DNA from: Parabacteroides sp. OttesenSCG-928-G21
GTDB taxonomy: Bacteria; Bacteroidota; Bacteroidia; Bacteroidales; Tannerellaceae
NCBI GenBank assembly: GCA_030266465.1
Contig: JAJDIA010000002.1
Location: 1 to 58,889, forward strand
Length of the DNA stretch: 58,889 nt
Direction of reading: 5' to 3'
A model generated the notes under the pieces. That model was not told the DNA's origin and searched no databases. It saw only the letters and a program-made list of their open reading frames with translations. The number at the start of each line of letters is the position of its first letter. The first letter of the stretch is position 1. Below are positions 9,193 through 17,672 of the stretch, piece by piece. A program made the translations under genes and the position numbers.

Positions 9193-9789
9193 ATGAAAAC
9201 TTATTCTTTAGAAGGCAAATCAAGAGCTATTGAAGCCAGCTCAGCCGATCAAAAAAGAGCTTTAAAAGCGTTACGTAAAGAAAGCCGTATTCCTGCAGTT
9301 CTGTATGGAGGCAATGAGGTTATGCATTTAAGTGTAGCTTTCGATAACATTCGTGGTTTGATCTATACTCCGGAAGTACATTTGGTAGAATTGACTATCG
9401 ACGGAGCAAAGAAAATGGCTATCGTGAAAGATATGCAATTCCAGCCGGTAACTGATGAGTTACTTCACGTTGATTTTCTGGAAATATTCCCTGACAAACC
9501 TGTTGTTATAGAGGTGCCTGTTGCTTTAGAAGGATATGCAGAAGGGGTTAAAGCCGGTGGTAAATTGACTTTACGTATGCGTAAACTGAAAGTGAAAGCC
9601 CTTTATAGTAAGCTTCCTGAGAAATTGATTATCAATGTAGATAGTCTTGGCTTAGGAAAGTCTATGCAAATTGGAGAATTAAGCTTTGATGGTCTTGAAC
9701 TGATGAATGCGAAAAACGCTGTTGTTTGTTCTGTTCAGCTTACACGTGCTGCACGTGGTGCTCAGGCTGCAGCTGCCGGTGGCAAATAA
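9193..9789 (+). CDS. rplY: 50S ribosomal protein L25/CTC family
   Basis: A 198-residue long-form L25 (general stress protein CTC type). The N-terminal ~95 residues form the 5S rRNA-binding beta-barrel (ALRKESRIPAVLYGG, HVDFLEI), and the C-terminal TL5/CTC domain follows (IEVPVALEGYAEGVKAGGKL). The tail is rich in Ala and Gly. It has its own promoter and a terminator-like hairpin after it, followed at once by pth; the L25-Pth pairing is common in bacteria. Confidence 0.96.
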   Translation: MKTYSLEGKSRAIEASSADQKRALKALRKESRIPAVLYGGNEVMHLSVAFDNIRGLIYTPEVHLVELTIDGAKKMAIVKDMQFQPVTDELLHVDFLEIFPDKPVVIEVPVALEGYAEGVKAGGKLTLRMRKLKVKALYSKLPEKLIINVDSLGLGKSMQIGELSFDGLELMNAKNAVVCSVQLTRAARGAQAAAAGGK

Positions 9790-9822
9790 TTCAGGTTTAC
9801 CGAAGCATTTTAAAAATATCAT

Positions 9823-9856
9823 AAAAGGGCTTTATTCTTCGAGAATAAGCCCTTTT
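9823..9856 (+). terminator. Terminator-like hairpin between rplY and pth
   Basis: AAAAGGGCTTTATTCT pairs almost fully with AGAATAAGCCCTTTT around a CTTCG-like loop, followed by T-rich sequence. It probably ends or attenuates rplY transcripts before pth, which starts only 20 bases later. Confidence 0.75.
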
Positions 9857-9875
9857 ATTTTCTATAATATAAGGT

Positions 9876-10457
9876 ATGAAATATCTAATTGTCGGACTGG
9901 GTAATATCGGCTCTCAATATTGGGGGACAAGGCATAATATCGGTTTTCGTGTTGTTAACAAACTGGTAGAGAATGCGAATGCATCCTTTACGGAACAACG
10001 ATACGGAGCTGTTGCGCATATGCGTCTGAAAAACCGTCTGTTGACAGTCTTGAAGCCAAATACGTTCATGAATTTAAGCGGAAATGCTGTTCGTTATTGG
10101 CTACAAAAAGAAGATATACCGATTGAGAATTTATTGGTCATTGTGGACGATACAGCACTTCCTTTCGGGACACTTCGCTTAAAATCGAAAGGTAGTGACG
10201 CCGGGCATAATGGGCTGAAAAACATTCAACAAATCCTTGAGACGCAAGAATATTGTCGCTTAAGGTTTGGTGTTGGCGATTATTTTCCCAAAGGCAGACA
10301 AGCTGATTATGTGCTGGGACAATTTGATCCGGAAGAGTTGGCCGTAATGCCTCAGATACTCGAAAGAGCCGTGGAAATAACCGAAAGTTTTTGTCTGGCC
10401 GGAGTGCAAAACACCATGAATCAGTATAATAATAAAGATATCGATCTGAAAAAATGA
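9876..10457 (+). CDS. pth: Peptidyl-tRNA hydrolase
   Basis: A 193-residue Pth that releases peptides from prematurely dissociated peptidyl-tRNA in the cytosol. Conserved features: the N-terminal [22 protein letters not shown] with the catalytic His, PNTFMNLSG, and [28 protein letters not shown] with the catalytic Asp and second His. The length is normal. The final bases overlap the start of the next gene (ATGA, 10454-10457), which points to translational coupling. Confidence 0.97.
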   Translation: MKYLIVGLGNIGSQYWGTRHNIGFRVVNKLVENANASFTEQRYGAVAHMRLKNRLLTVLKPNTFMNLSGNAVRYWLQKEDIPIENLLVIVDDTALPFGTLRLKSKGSDAGHNGLKNIQQILETQEYCRLRFGVGDYFPKGRQADYVLGQFDPEELAVMPQILERAVEITESFCLAGVQNTMNQYNNKDIDLKK

Positions 10458-10879
10458 ATGACGTTCGTATAGATAAATGGTTGTGGGCTACACGTATATT
10501 TAAGACCCGAACGATTGCTGTAGAGGCATGTAAAAAAAATCGGATCATGATTAATGGCGTGAATATAAAACCTTCACGCATGATAAAGGTCGGTGAGATT
10601 ATTCAGGTCCGGAAACCACCTGTTACCTATTCTTTTAAAGTATTGGCCTTAACAGAGCGTCGTATGGGGGCTAAGCTGGTTTCAGAATATCTTGAAAATG
10701 TAACGCCACCTGAAGAATATGAAATTCTGGAAATGAATCGCATATCCGGCTTTGTCAATCGGGCAAAAGGTATGGGACGTCCAACTAAAAAAGACCGACG
10801 TGACTTAGAGGAATTTGCAGATCCGGAGTTGTATGATGATGGTTTTGATTTTGACTTTGATTTCGAAGATAAAGAATAA
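10454..10879 (+). CDS. S4-domain RNA-binding protein (Hsp15-like)
   Basis: A 141-residue protein with an N-terminal S4 domain (residues ~4-65: [38 protein letters not shown]) like heat-shock protein 15 (HslR), which binds stalled 50S subunits carrying peptidyl-tRNA. That role would fit its coupling to pth by a 4-base overlap (inference). The C-terminal ~30 residues are very acidic, with alternating Asp and Phe. It ends the rplY-pth group; a strong hairpin follows about 125 bases downstream. Confidence 0.88.
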   Translation: MNDVRIDKWLWATRIFKTRTIAVEACKKNRIMINGVNIKPSRMIKVGEIIQVRKPPVTYSFKVLALTERRMGAKLVSEYLENVTPPEEYEILEMNRISGFVNRAKGMGRPTKKDRRDLEEFADPELYDDGFDFDFDFEDKE

Positions 10880-10914
10880 AAACAGCCATCTACTTTGTTG
10901 CTTCCTTTCATTTA

Positions 10915-10952
10915 TTCAGTCACATACTTCAGTATGCTCCTTCATAACTGAA
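10915..10952. repeat. Nested small inverted repeat after the S4-domain gene
   Basis: CATACT (10923-10928) and AGTATG (10931-10936) form a tight inverted repeat, enclosed by TTCAGT (10915-10920) and ACTGAA (10947-10952). It lies between the S4 gene and the terminator; role unknown. Confidence 0.4.
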
Positions 10953-11003
10953 ATTCAGACGCCTTGTATCTGACTGCTTTTTAATCATTTCCAGGTAAAA
11001 TTG

Positions 11004-11038
11004 AAAAGGCTGCCTAATTTTATTTTAGACAGCCTTTT
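11004..11038. terminator. Bidirectional terminator between convergent genes
   Basis: AAAAGGCTGCCTAA pairs with TTAGACAGCCTTTT with one mismatch. It lies between the plus-strand S4 gene and the minus-strand isomerase gene, with A and T runs on the outside, so it can serve both. Confidence 0.8.
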
Positions 11039-11059
11039 GGGTTTATTATACAGACAGTT

Positions 11060-12208
11060 TTAGATCAAAATTTGTCTTGCGAAGTTTACGCAATTTCTTA
11101 CTTCTTTCACCGTGTTTGTCCAAGGTTGAATAGTATATTCCAATTCAATATCGAAATAATACGGCCATTTTTCGTCTCTGGCAGTAGTTAAGATATCAAC
11201 AAGCGGAGTTTCTCCTTGTCCCCAAACTTGATTTCTGTCCGCTTGAGTTTCATTGTTTTTACCGGTTTTATCTTTCAAGTGAATGCTGTAGATACGATCT
11301 TTATATCTCCGGATGAAATCATTCGGATGCAATCCGGTAGAACCGAAATAGTGACCAGCATCAAAATTCAACATCACATGAGGGTTAACTGCCAAAATAG
11401 GATCTGCACTAAATGCAGGGTCACCATATTGTGCGTGGTTGTGGAAAGCAACATACATATCATGTTTCTGAGCGAACGGGCCTAATTTCTGAGCAGCTTC
11501 CAAACTGATCTCTTCAGTAACCGCTTTTGCACCCATTGCTTTAGCTACTGTAAATGCATAGTCGATATCATCATCTGACCATCTGGCCGGAGAGAATTTC
11601 ACAATGTGAATGCCAATACCTTCGTTTGCAAACATCTGGCGAGCTTCTTCCACTTTAGACATAGATACGTTTTTGCGGAAAGCAGAAAGATCTGCATTGT
11701 ATTTTTCAATTGCAGCTAATTCTTCCGGGGTGCGTTGTGGTTGCTGACGAGGTTGTTGTGGTGCTGCAGCAGCTCCGCCTGGTCCACCTGCGCCTGGTCC
11801 GCCAGCACCTGGTCCACCTGCGCCACCTGCTTGTGGTTGTGCAGCAGGACGAGGTTGTTGCATCATTCTTCTCATTGGATTTTCAGGAGCACCTAAGAAT
11901 GTTTCCAATTCCGAGCTCATTAACTCGATAGAGCTTACACCTGATTCTTTACAGAATTGAACCAACTGTTGCAAACCACCTGTTAAGCCACGGTAGCTAT
12001 ATGTGATAGCTCCTATTTGTACGCCATTAAACTTAGAATTTATCTTGCCGTTGATTATTTTCGCTGTAGCACCGGCAGCAGCAGCTGCAGAACCACCAGC
12101 ATTAGCACATGAGAAATTCAAAGGAACAATAGATGCAGCAGCAAGAGCAGCAGCCGATTTTCCTAAGAAATCACGTCTGGATTGACCATTGTTTGTCAGA
12201 TTTTTCAT
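11060..12208 (-). CDS. Tat-exported sugar phosphate isomerase/epimerase-like TIM-barrel protein
   Basis: About 382 residues. I place the start at 12208 because the next residues give a twin-arginine signal (QSRRDFLGKSAAALAAASIVPL) ending near a possible lipidation Cys (LNFSCAN); the longer open frame adds non-signal residues. The mature part is an AP-endonuclease-2-type TIM barrel (YSYRGLTGG, FHNHAQYGDP, NFDAGHYFG, IHLKDKTG) with the metal-binding His, Asp and Glu positions of xylose-isomerase-like enzymes. Unusually, residues ~125-165 are a Gly/Pro/Gln/Ala-rich insert inside the barrel. It follows the Gfo/Idh/MocA gene, and the pair probably processes modified sugars in the periplasm (inference). 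Confidence 0.85.
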   Translation of the reverse strand: MKNLTNNGQSRRDFLGKSAAALAAASIVPLNFSCANAGGSAAAAAGATAKIINGKINSKFNGVQIGAITYSYRGLTGGLQQLVQFCKESGVSSIELMSSELETFLGAPENPMRRMMQQPRPAAQPQAGGAGGPGAGGPGAGGPGGAAAAPQQPRQQPQRTPEELAAIEKYNADLSAFRKNVSMSKVEEARQMFANEGIGIHIVKFSPARWSDDDIDYAFTVAKAMGAKAVTEEISLEAAQKLGPFAQKHDMYVAFHNHAQYGDPAFSADPILAVNPHVMLNFDAGHYFGSTGLHPNDFIRRYKDRIYSIHLKDKTGKNNETQADRNQVWGQGETPLVDILTTARDEKWPYYFDIELEYTIQPWTNTVKEVRNCVNFARQILI

Positions 12209-12250
12209 AATTGCACTTGTATTAAAATTAGTTATTTTATAAACAGATAA

Positions 12251-12279
12251 GATGAGACTGCCCAAAAGGCAGCCTCATC
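12251..12279 (-). terminator. Hairpin between the two Tat-protein genes
   Basis: GATGAGaCTGCC pairs with GGCAGcCTCATC around a CAAAA loop. No T run follows on the minus strand, so it may be a processing or mRNA-stability hairpin and not a full terminator. Confidence 0.5.
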
Positions 12280-12302
12280 ATTTATTTGATGATTAGTTTT
12301 TA

Positions 12303-13796
12303 TTACAAACTCCAACCATTACGATATTCATAATGGAAATAATCGTTAGCTTCAGGAAGATTGGTAATCTTCATATTCGCTGCATCATATTCTAATGTTG
12401 TGTTGATACGCTGTGAAACAACTGCAATATTGGTAAGCAACATGATTTCATTCAATTTGCAAGCAATTTCGAAATCATTAGCAGCTTTTCTGCCTTCTTT
12501 AATCGCTTCAATAAAGTCAACATATACACTCTTTGGACGTGGAAGCGTTTTAGGAGTTGAGAATTCTCTTTCCGGAATAAGCTGAGGAGCAGCACCGTGT
12601 GTACCGTGCATGATCATACCTTTTGTTCCGATATAGAGACATTCGCCTAAAGCACGGTTCGCTTCCAGTTCCGAAGGACGAGCCGGTTTAACACCACCGT
12701 CACTCCAGGTAACTTTCACAGCAGGTTTATTTCCACGTGCAGCAAAGTCGTATTGTACAAATTCTGTTTGTGGCAAATAATCATCGTTAAATGGAGTAGT
12801 AGTAGCCTGGATTTTTGTTGGCATACCTAAATCTAATGCCCAAATCGGAGCATCAAATGTATGAGCACCCATGTCACCCATAGCACCTGTACCATAATCC
12901 CATAGACCACGCCAGCTGAAGTGAAGGATGTCCGGATGGTATGGTTTCTCAGGAGCCGGGCCTAACCACAAATCATATTTCAGATTGCTTGGTACGGCAA
13001 CACCTGCAGGACGTTCGTAATATCCTTGCCGCCACATCGGACGGTTTGACCACATCTTAACTTCAGTCACATCACCAATCACGCCTGAATTGATCCATTC
13101 AACAGTCTGCATCGTTCCTTCGATGTTGTGACCCTGGTTACCCATTTGAGTTACAACGCCTGTTTTCTTTGCCAAATCTCTTAAGAAACGAGTTTCATAA
13201 ATAGTTTTTGCCATTGGTTTTTCAACGAAGCAGTGTTTGCCTGCTTTCATTGCATAAGAAGCAATCACAGCGTGCGTATGGTCAGGAGTACCGATCAAAA
13301 CAGCATCGATTTCTTTTTCTTTATCCAGCATTTCACGGAAATCGTGATACTTCTTAGCGCTTGGATAACCTGCCATAATATGACCTGCATAATCATGGTC
13401 TACATCACACAATGCGTAAATGTTAGCATGTTTGAATGTTCCACGACCTGCATCCCCCATTTGAACAGCAGCATTTGCATTAGCAACACCACCTCCGGCA
13501 GCACCAGGGCGTTGTTGACGTTGAGGCTGAATTCCTGCATAACCTTGCATTAGCATACCTCCGCCACCACTACCTTGACGTCTTTGGATTGGAACTTCAG
13601 GAGTCATGATGTTTTGAATATCACCACCACCTTGTGAACCAACACCAATACCGGCAAGGTTGACCATATCACTTGGAGGAGTATATCCCGGTCCACCTAA
13701 TACCGAACGAGGCACTACAGTAAAAGCAGCTGTAGCGGCCATTGTTCCGATAAAGTCTCTTCTTGAAAAATTCAATGAACTTTTTTTGTTACTCAT
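12303..13796 (-). CDS. Tat-exported Gfo/Idh/MocA-family oxidoreductase
   Basis: A 497-residue NAD(P)-dependent oxidoreductase with a twin-arginine signal at the N-terminus (FSRRDFIGTMAATAAFTVVP). The Rossmann domain shows NLAGIGVGSQGGGDI and the classic GTPDHTHAVIASYAMKAGKH and CFVEKPMAK segments, where the Lys of EKP is catalytic; the C-terminal dehydrogenase domain follows. Residues ~70-115 are a Gly/Gln/Ala-rich insert between the first strand and the rest of the Rossmann fold, similar in flavour to the insert in the neighbouring isomerase. The family oxidises or reduces sugars, cyclitols or glycosides. Substrate is unknown. Confidence 0.9.
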   Translation of the reverse strand: MSNKKSSLNFSRRDFIGTMAATAAFTVVPRSVLGGPGYTPPSDMVNLAGIGVGSQGGGDIQNIMTPEVPIQRRQGSGGGGMLMQGYAGIQPQRQQRPGAAGGGVANANAAVQMGDAGRGTFKHANIYALCDVDHDYAGHIMAGYPSAKKYHDFREMLDKEKEIDAVLIGTPDHTHAVIASYAMKAGKHCFVEKPMAKTIYETRFLRDLAKKTGVVTQMGNQGHNIEGTMQTVEWINSGVIGDVTEVKMWSNRPMWRQGYYERPAGVAVPSNLKYDLWLGPAPEKPYHPDILHFSWRGLWDYGTGAMGDMGAHTFDAPIWALDLGMPTKIQATTTPFNDDYLPQTEFVQYDFAARGNKPAVKVTWSDGGVKPARPSELEANRALGECLYIGTKGMIMHGTHGAAPQLIPEREFSTPKTLPRPKSVYVDFIEAIKEGRKAANDFEIACKLNEIMLLTNIAVVSQRINTTLEYDAANMKITNLPEANDYFHYEYRNGWSL

Positions 13797-13951
13797 GGTT
13801 TAACTTTTTAAATTTTATATATGATGAAAACACAACTTAAATTTCTATCTTTGATAAAATCATCCGGCACAACTCAAGCGCTTTGCCGTAAATTTTCTGC
13901 AATATAATTACCGCACGTAAACGGTTAGCTAATATCTTCCAAATGGGCTGT

Positions 13952-13973
13952 TAATTTCGGGCTAATTTCGGGC
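13952..13973. repeat. Perfect 11-bp tandem duplication
   Basis: TAATTTCGGGC is repeated head to tail with no mismatch in the leader region upstream of the oxidoreductase gene. GGGCTAATT recurs near 14102. Confidence 0.6.
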
Positions 13974-14126
13974 TAAAAAACCAGTCGGCCTTGCTCAAAA
14001 ACCAAACAATAATCTGGTAAGCAGCAACATATGCAAAAATATTATTTTACAATAAATAAGTTTTTCAAGCAAAAAATTAAGACAAATTCACATCTTCACA
14101 AGGGCTAATTGCTGAAATAACAAAAA

Positions 14127-14152
14127 AGGCTACCCCTTTTCAGAGATAGCCT
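14127..14152 (-). terminator. Terminator of the primary sigma factor gene
   Basis: Read on the minus strand, AGGCTA and TAGCCT pair around an A/G-rich loop and are followed by a run of T. It starts about 25 bases after the sigma-factor stop codon. Confidence 0.75.
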
Positions 14153-14177
14153 ATACGATTCTATTGGGATTTAAAAC

Positions 14178-15038
14178 TTAACCCAAATAAGATTTTAGCA
14201 ACTTACTACGTGTTCCTTGTCTTAATCTTCTAATAGCTTTTTCCTTGATTTGGCGGACGCGCTCTCTTGTGAGGCCAAATTTGTCGCCAATCTCTTCTAA
14301 TGTCATTTCTTGACAGCCAATACCGAAAAACATTTTGATTATCTCACATTCTCTTTCGGTCAATGTAGCAAGTGCTCGATCAATTTCTTTTGCTAAAGAT
14401 TCGTTCATCAACGATCGGTCGGCGATAGGAGCGTCATCGTTCACAAGCACGTCCAAAAGGCTGTTGTCTTCGCCCTCTACAAAAGGAGCATCCACAGAGA
14501 TATGACGTCCGGAAACCTTTAAGGTATCCGAAATCTTATCCACCGGGATATCCAATTCTTCTGCCAACTCTTCCGGAGATGGACGCCGTTCATTTTCCTG
14601 TTCGAATTTAGAGAAAGCTTTGCTGATTTTATTCAGCGAGCCAACCTGATTCAAAGGAAGACGAACAATACGCGATTGCTCCGCTAAAGCCTGCAAAATA
14701 GACTGACGAATCCACCATACTGCATAGGAAATAAACTTAAACCCTCTCGTTTCGTCAAATTTTTCCGCAGCTTTGATCAAACCTAAGTTGCCTTCATTAA
14801 TTAAGTCAGGCAAACTTAAACCCTGGTTTTGATATTGCTTAGCTACAGAAACAACGAAACGAAGATTGGCTCTGGTTAATTTTTCCAATGCCTTACGATC
14901 TCCTCTTTTAATTGCTTGTGCCAATTCCACCTCTTCTTCTACAGTGATAAGATCTTCACGGCCTATTTCCTGAAGATATTTATCAAGAGAAGCGCTTTCG
15001 CGATTGGTAATGGACTTTGTAATTTTTAATTGTCTCAT
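14178..15038 (-). CDS. rpoD: Primary RNA polymerase sigma factor (sigma-70/ABfr type)
   Basis: A 286-residue sigma factor, much shorter than proteobacterial RpoD because it lacks region 1.1 and the non-conserved region, as is normal for the Bacteroidetes housekeeping sigma factor. Region 1.2 ([21 protein letters not shown]), region 2 ([47 protein letters not shown]), region 3 and region 4 ([28 protein letters not shown] is represented near the C-terminus) are all present. It would recognise the TTTG/TAnnTTTG promoters seen in this window. It lies downstream of the htrA-like gene on the same strand, 132 bases away, with its own -7 box. Confidence 0.96.
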   Translation of the reverse strand: MRQLKITKSITNRESASLDKYLQEIGREDLITVEEEVELAQAIKRGDRKALEKLTRANLRFVVSVAKQYQNQGLSLPDLINEGNLGLIKAAEKFDETRGFKFISYAVWWIRQSILQALAEQSRIVRLPLNQVGSLNKISKAFSKFEQENERRPSPEELAEELDIPVDKISDTLKVSGRHISVDAPFVEGEDNSLLDVLVNDDAPIADRSLMNESLAKEIDRALATLTERECEIIKMFFGIGCQEMTLEEIGDKFGLTRERVRQIKEKAIRRLRQGTRSKLLKSYLG

Positions 15039-15067
15039 TCAATTCGTTTAATTGAGAATCCGGGGTG

Positions 15068-15075
15068 CAAAGATA
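15068..15075 (-). promoter_or_regulatory. -7 element of the sigma factor gene
   Basis: Minus-strand TATCTTTG matches TAnnTTTG and would start transcription about 22 bases before the start codon. The -33 box is not clear. Confidence 0.5.
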
Positions 15076-15170
15076 GCATTTTTTTTGTAATTATTGGCCG
15101 AATGCCTACACATTCAGCCAATAATATGAAAAACAACCTTTTTGCCTAAAAACAACATCCCTGATATCTC

Positions 15171-16721
15171 TTATTCAGTTAAATCAATAACATAATATTT
15201 CGTTCTACCCGTAGGATATACGCCTTTTATTACGAGTATTTTTTCTTCTTCACTACCCCTCAACACCCGTTCGACAAGAGTATCCAACTCATCCGGAGTA
15301 GAGATTCGCTGATCATTTACGGTTAAAATAATATAGCCTTTGGTTATACCTGCATCCTTAATCTTTCCGTTATTTACTTCTGCAACTTCAACACCATAGC
15401 TGATGCCGAACTGTTGTTTCTGCCTATCGGAAAGTTCCTTAAATGCAGCACCTAACAATACCGCAGGAGCCTCGACGCCTTTCACTATATCTGTATTCCC
15501 CTGCGCATTACGCAATTCTACTGTGAATGTTTTTTCAGCACCATATCTATCGACTGTAATTTTGACTTTATCACCAGGGCGATATTTGGAAATCTGTTCC
15601 TGCAAGCTGCTTCCTGTACGAACTTTCGTATCATTCACTGCTACAATAACATCACCTATCTCCACCCCGGCTTGTTTAGCTGCACTTGATTGCGTAAATT
15701 CAGCGATATAAGCACCTTCATTAACCTTCATATTCACTTTATCCTTACGAACAGCTTCTTCAGAAGATCGTTCCATATCCGGCACATCAACCATCTGCAC
15801 ACCTAATAAGGCACGCTGCACGGTTCCGAATTGCTTCAAATCCGCGGCTACTTTTCCGGCAATGCTAATAGGCACCGCGAATGAATAACCGGCAAAGTTT
15901 CCGGTTTCAGAATAAATAGCCGTATTAATACCTACCAATTCTCCTTTTGTATTCACCAAAGCGCCACCACTATTTCCCGGATTTACAGCCGCATCCGTCT
16001 GTATAAATGATTCAATATTAGCACTAACAGAGCCTGCTCCAAAACTTCTGGAAATACCGCCTCTGCTTTTTGCACTAACAATTCCGGCAGTAACGGTTGA
16101 TGTAAGATTAAAAGGATTTCCTACAGCCAAAACCCATTCCCCTACTTTCAGAGCATCAGAATCGCCAAACGGCATAGTCGGCAAATCTTTTGCCTCAATT
16201 TTTATCAACGCAATATCCGTTTGCGGATCTGTTCCTACAATTTTAGCTTGGAATTTCCGGTTGTCATTTAATGTAACTTCCAGTTCATCAGCACCTTCTA
16301 CAACATGATTGTTGGTCATTATATAACCATCCACAGAGATAATCACACCCGAACCGCTACCCGATCTTGAGCGAGGCTGATTCTGATTGCCTCTATCACC
16401 AAATCCGAAGAAATATTCAAACGGATCCACATATTGTCTGCCTTGTGCACTTCTTGGACTAACTGTTGTCGTAGATTTAATATGCACAACTGCATGAACT
16501 GCACTTTCCGCTGCCACCGTAAAATCAATATTCTCCGCAGCAACTAAACTATAATTCGCCTGATAAAAAGGCTGTTGCACAAAACCATACTCAGAATCAA
16601 CGGTATAACCCGATTCCGAAATCTTTTTGTCCATCATATAGGAGGTTCCCCACATTGCCGCACCCACACATACACCGATAAGCAGCACTACTCCTACCGC
16701 ATTCTTCCACACTTTACTCAT
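15171..16721 (-). CDS. htrA: HtrA/DegP-family periplasmic serine protease
   Basis: A 516-residue Do-like protease and chaperone for misfolded envelope proteins. An N-terminal hydrophobic signal or anchor occupies residues ~7-30. The trypsin-like domain has the catalytic triad at His139 (NNHVVEG), Asp169 (QTDIALI) and Ser251 (NPGNSGGALV). Two PDZ domains follow (about residues 295-400 and 415-510, for example GDVIVAVNDTKV and GYIILTVNDQRI). Length and domain order are standard. The upstream intergenic region contains inverted and direct repeats that could serve stress regulation. Confidence 0.95.
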   Translation of the reverse strand: MSKVWKNAVGVVLLIGVCVGAAMWGTSYMMDKKISESGYTVDSEYGFVQQPFYQANYSLVAAENIDFTVAAESAVHAVVHIKSTTTVSPRSAQGRQYVDPFEYFFGFGDRGNQNQPRSRSGSGSGVIISVDGYIMTNNHVVEGADELEVTLNDNRKFQAKIVGTDPQTDIALIKIEAKDLPTMPFGDSDALKVGEWVLAVGNPFNLTSTVTAGIVSAKSRGGISRSFGAGSVSANIESFIQTDAAVNPGNSGGALVNTKGELVGINTAIYSETGNFAGYSFAVPISIAGKVAADLKQFGTVQRALLGVQMVDVPDMERSSEEAVRKDKVNMKVNEGAYIAEFTQSSAAKQAGVEIGDVIVAVNDTKVRTGSSLQEQISKYRPGDKVKITVDRYGAEKTFTVELRNAQGNTDIVKGVEAPAVLLGAAFKELSDRQKQQFGISYGVEVAEVNNGKIKDAGITKGYIILTVNDQRISTPDELDTLVERVLRGSEEEKILVIKGVYPTGRTKYYVIDLTE

Positions 16722-16883
16722 ATACTTCTACCTTTTTTTCTTAATTAAACACTTAAATTTAACACTTCATTGGTAACAAATTAAACTCAAATATCGTGCA
16801 ATTATTCTATTTGAGTACTTTTTTTATCACTTTTAACGACTAAACCCCAGTGATTAACGGCGATTAACAGTACCCGGTATTAC

Positions 16884-16926
16884 ATGACAGCAAAAATGAC
16901 AAAAAGGCAACTGTCATTTCGTCATT
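16884..16926. repeat. Interleaved inverted repeats upstream of htrA
   Basis: ATGACAG (16884-16890) pairs with CTGTCAT (16911-16917), and AATGAC (16895-16900) pairs with GTCATT (16921-16926). The two hairpins overlap and could not form together. This could be an operator or a switchable leader structure; function unknown. Confidence 0.45.
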
Positions 16927-17106
16927 CTCTACATTAATATAACAGCCCGTCCTGCCGAAAGTTCATTTTTTTCAACAATAATCACATTAGTTTTAAATAG
17001 GGATTGCCCTCAAACATAAAAATAACGTACATCCGCTATAAGTTTAATGTAATTTCTCCGTAAGAACTATACAACGAATCCATATAGTCATCGTCATCTT
17101 TTTTAC

Positions 17107-17193
17107 TTTTGACTCCTGTGAAAAAGCTTTTTGACTGCAGTGATAAATCTTTTCCACTCCTGTAGAAAAGCTTTTCGACTCCTGTCAAAAACA
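17107..17193. repeat. 22-bp-period palindrome array D (AC-TCCT-GT type, 4 units)
   Basis: Four imperfect inverted repeats of the form TTTT-S-AC-N4-GT-N-AAAA follow each other. The AC of each core falls at 17112, 17134, 17156 and 17178, so the spacing is exactly 22 nt three times. Cores are TCCT, TGCA, TCCT and TCCT. Outer arms are A/T rich and partly complementary. The architecture is the same as in the CCGG-type arrays at 24.6, 39.7 and 49.4 kb although the sequence differs. Confidence 0.8.
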
Positions 17194-17281
17194 TAAAACA
17201 TTAGCAACAAAACGGACAAACATCGCAATCATACAGGTGAAAGAATGTGATGTTATAGCGAGTTAGCGTTAAAATAATAAC

Positions 17282-17289
17282 TACCTTTA
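17282..17289 (+). promoter_or_regulatory. -7-like element of rnpB
   Basis: TACCTTTA differs from TAnnTTTG at the last base and would start transcription at about 17296, exactly where the RNase P RNA helix P1 begins. No clear -33 box was seen. Confidence 0.4.
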
Positions 17290-17295
17290 CCGCAT

Positions 17296-17652
17296 AACAG
17301 TCTGCCGGTCTGTCGCTCGCAGTAATGCGGGAGGAAAGTCCGGGCAACACAGAGCACCATACTTCCTAACGGGAAGCCGTCTGTGAAGGCAGAGTAGCGT
17401 AACAGAAAATAACCGCCTTGCTTGCAGGGTAAGGGTGAAAAGGTGAGGTAAGAGCTCACCGGGTTCCGTAGTGATATGGAATGCCGTACGCCTTATGGGT
17501 TGTAAGGTCATGTATACCGGCGCATGTAGGATTGCTCGTCCGATGCCGGGGGGTAGACCGCTAAAGCTTATTGGCAACAATAAGACGAGATAAATGGCAG
17601 GCACTTCTTAAAAAATGTGAAGAACAGAACCCGGCTTACAGGCAGACTGTTT
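17296..17652 (+). ncRNA. rnpB: RNase P catalytic RNA
   Basis: About 357 nt, the RNA subunit of RNase P, which matures tRNA 5' ends. The 5' strand of helix P1, AACAGTCTGCC (17296-17306), is perfectly complementary to GGCAGACTGTT (17641-17651). The conserved CR-I block GAGGAAAGTCCGGGC lies at 17331-17345, and the conserved 3' block ACAGAACCCGGCTTA lies just before the closing P1 strand. Other family segments such as GGGTAGACCGCTAAAG are in place. The next gene starts only 21 bases after the 3' end. Open frames drawn across this RNA on either strand are not genes. Confidence 0.97.
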
Positions 17653-17672
17653 TCTTTGTAAATGTCATCTTT

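Larger units (their letters stand above)
13797..14177. other. Intergenic region upstream of the oxidoreductase gene
   Basis: This 381-base stretch holds no gene. CAAAAATA at 14034-14041 is TATTTTTG on the minus strand and could be the -7 box of the oxidoreductase, giving a long leader. TAATTTCGGGC occurs twice in perfect tandem at 13952-13973. The sigma-factor terminator lies at its right end. Confidence 0.45.
16722..17295. other. Divergent intergenic region between htrA and rnpB
   Basis: This 574-base region has no gene. Near htrA it holds a 10-bp-spaced direct repeat (GATTAAC at 16852 and 16862) and two interleaved inverted repeats (16884-16926). At 17107-17193 lies a 22-bp-period palindrome array, and at 17282-17289 a -7-like element for rnpB. 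Confidence 0.6.

Noticed and set aside
17253-17604. Minus-strand open frames of 68 and 105 codons
   Set aside because: They are antisense to the RNase P RNA and show no protein family features.
17571-17672. Upstream extension of the YihY reading frame from a TTG codon
   Set aside because: It lies inside the 3' part of RNase P RNA, whose P1 helix closes at 17651; the ATG at 17673 is the sensible start.
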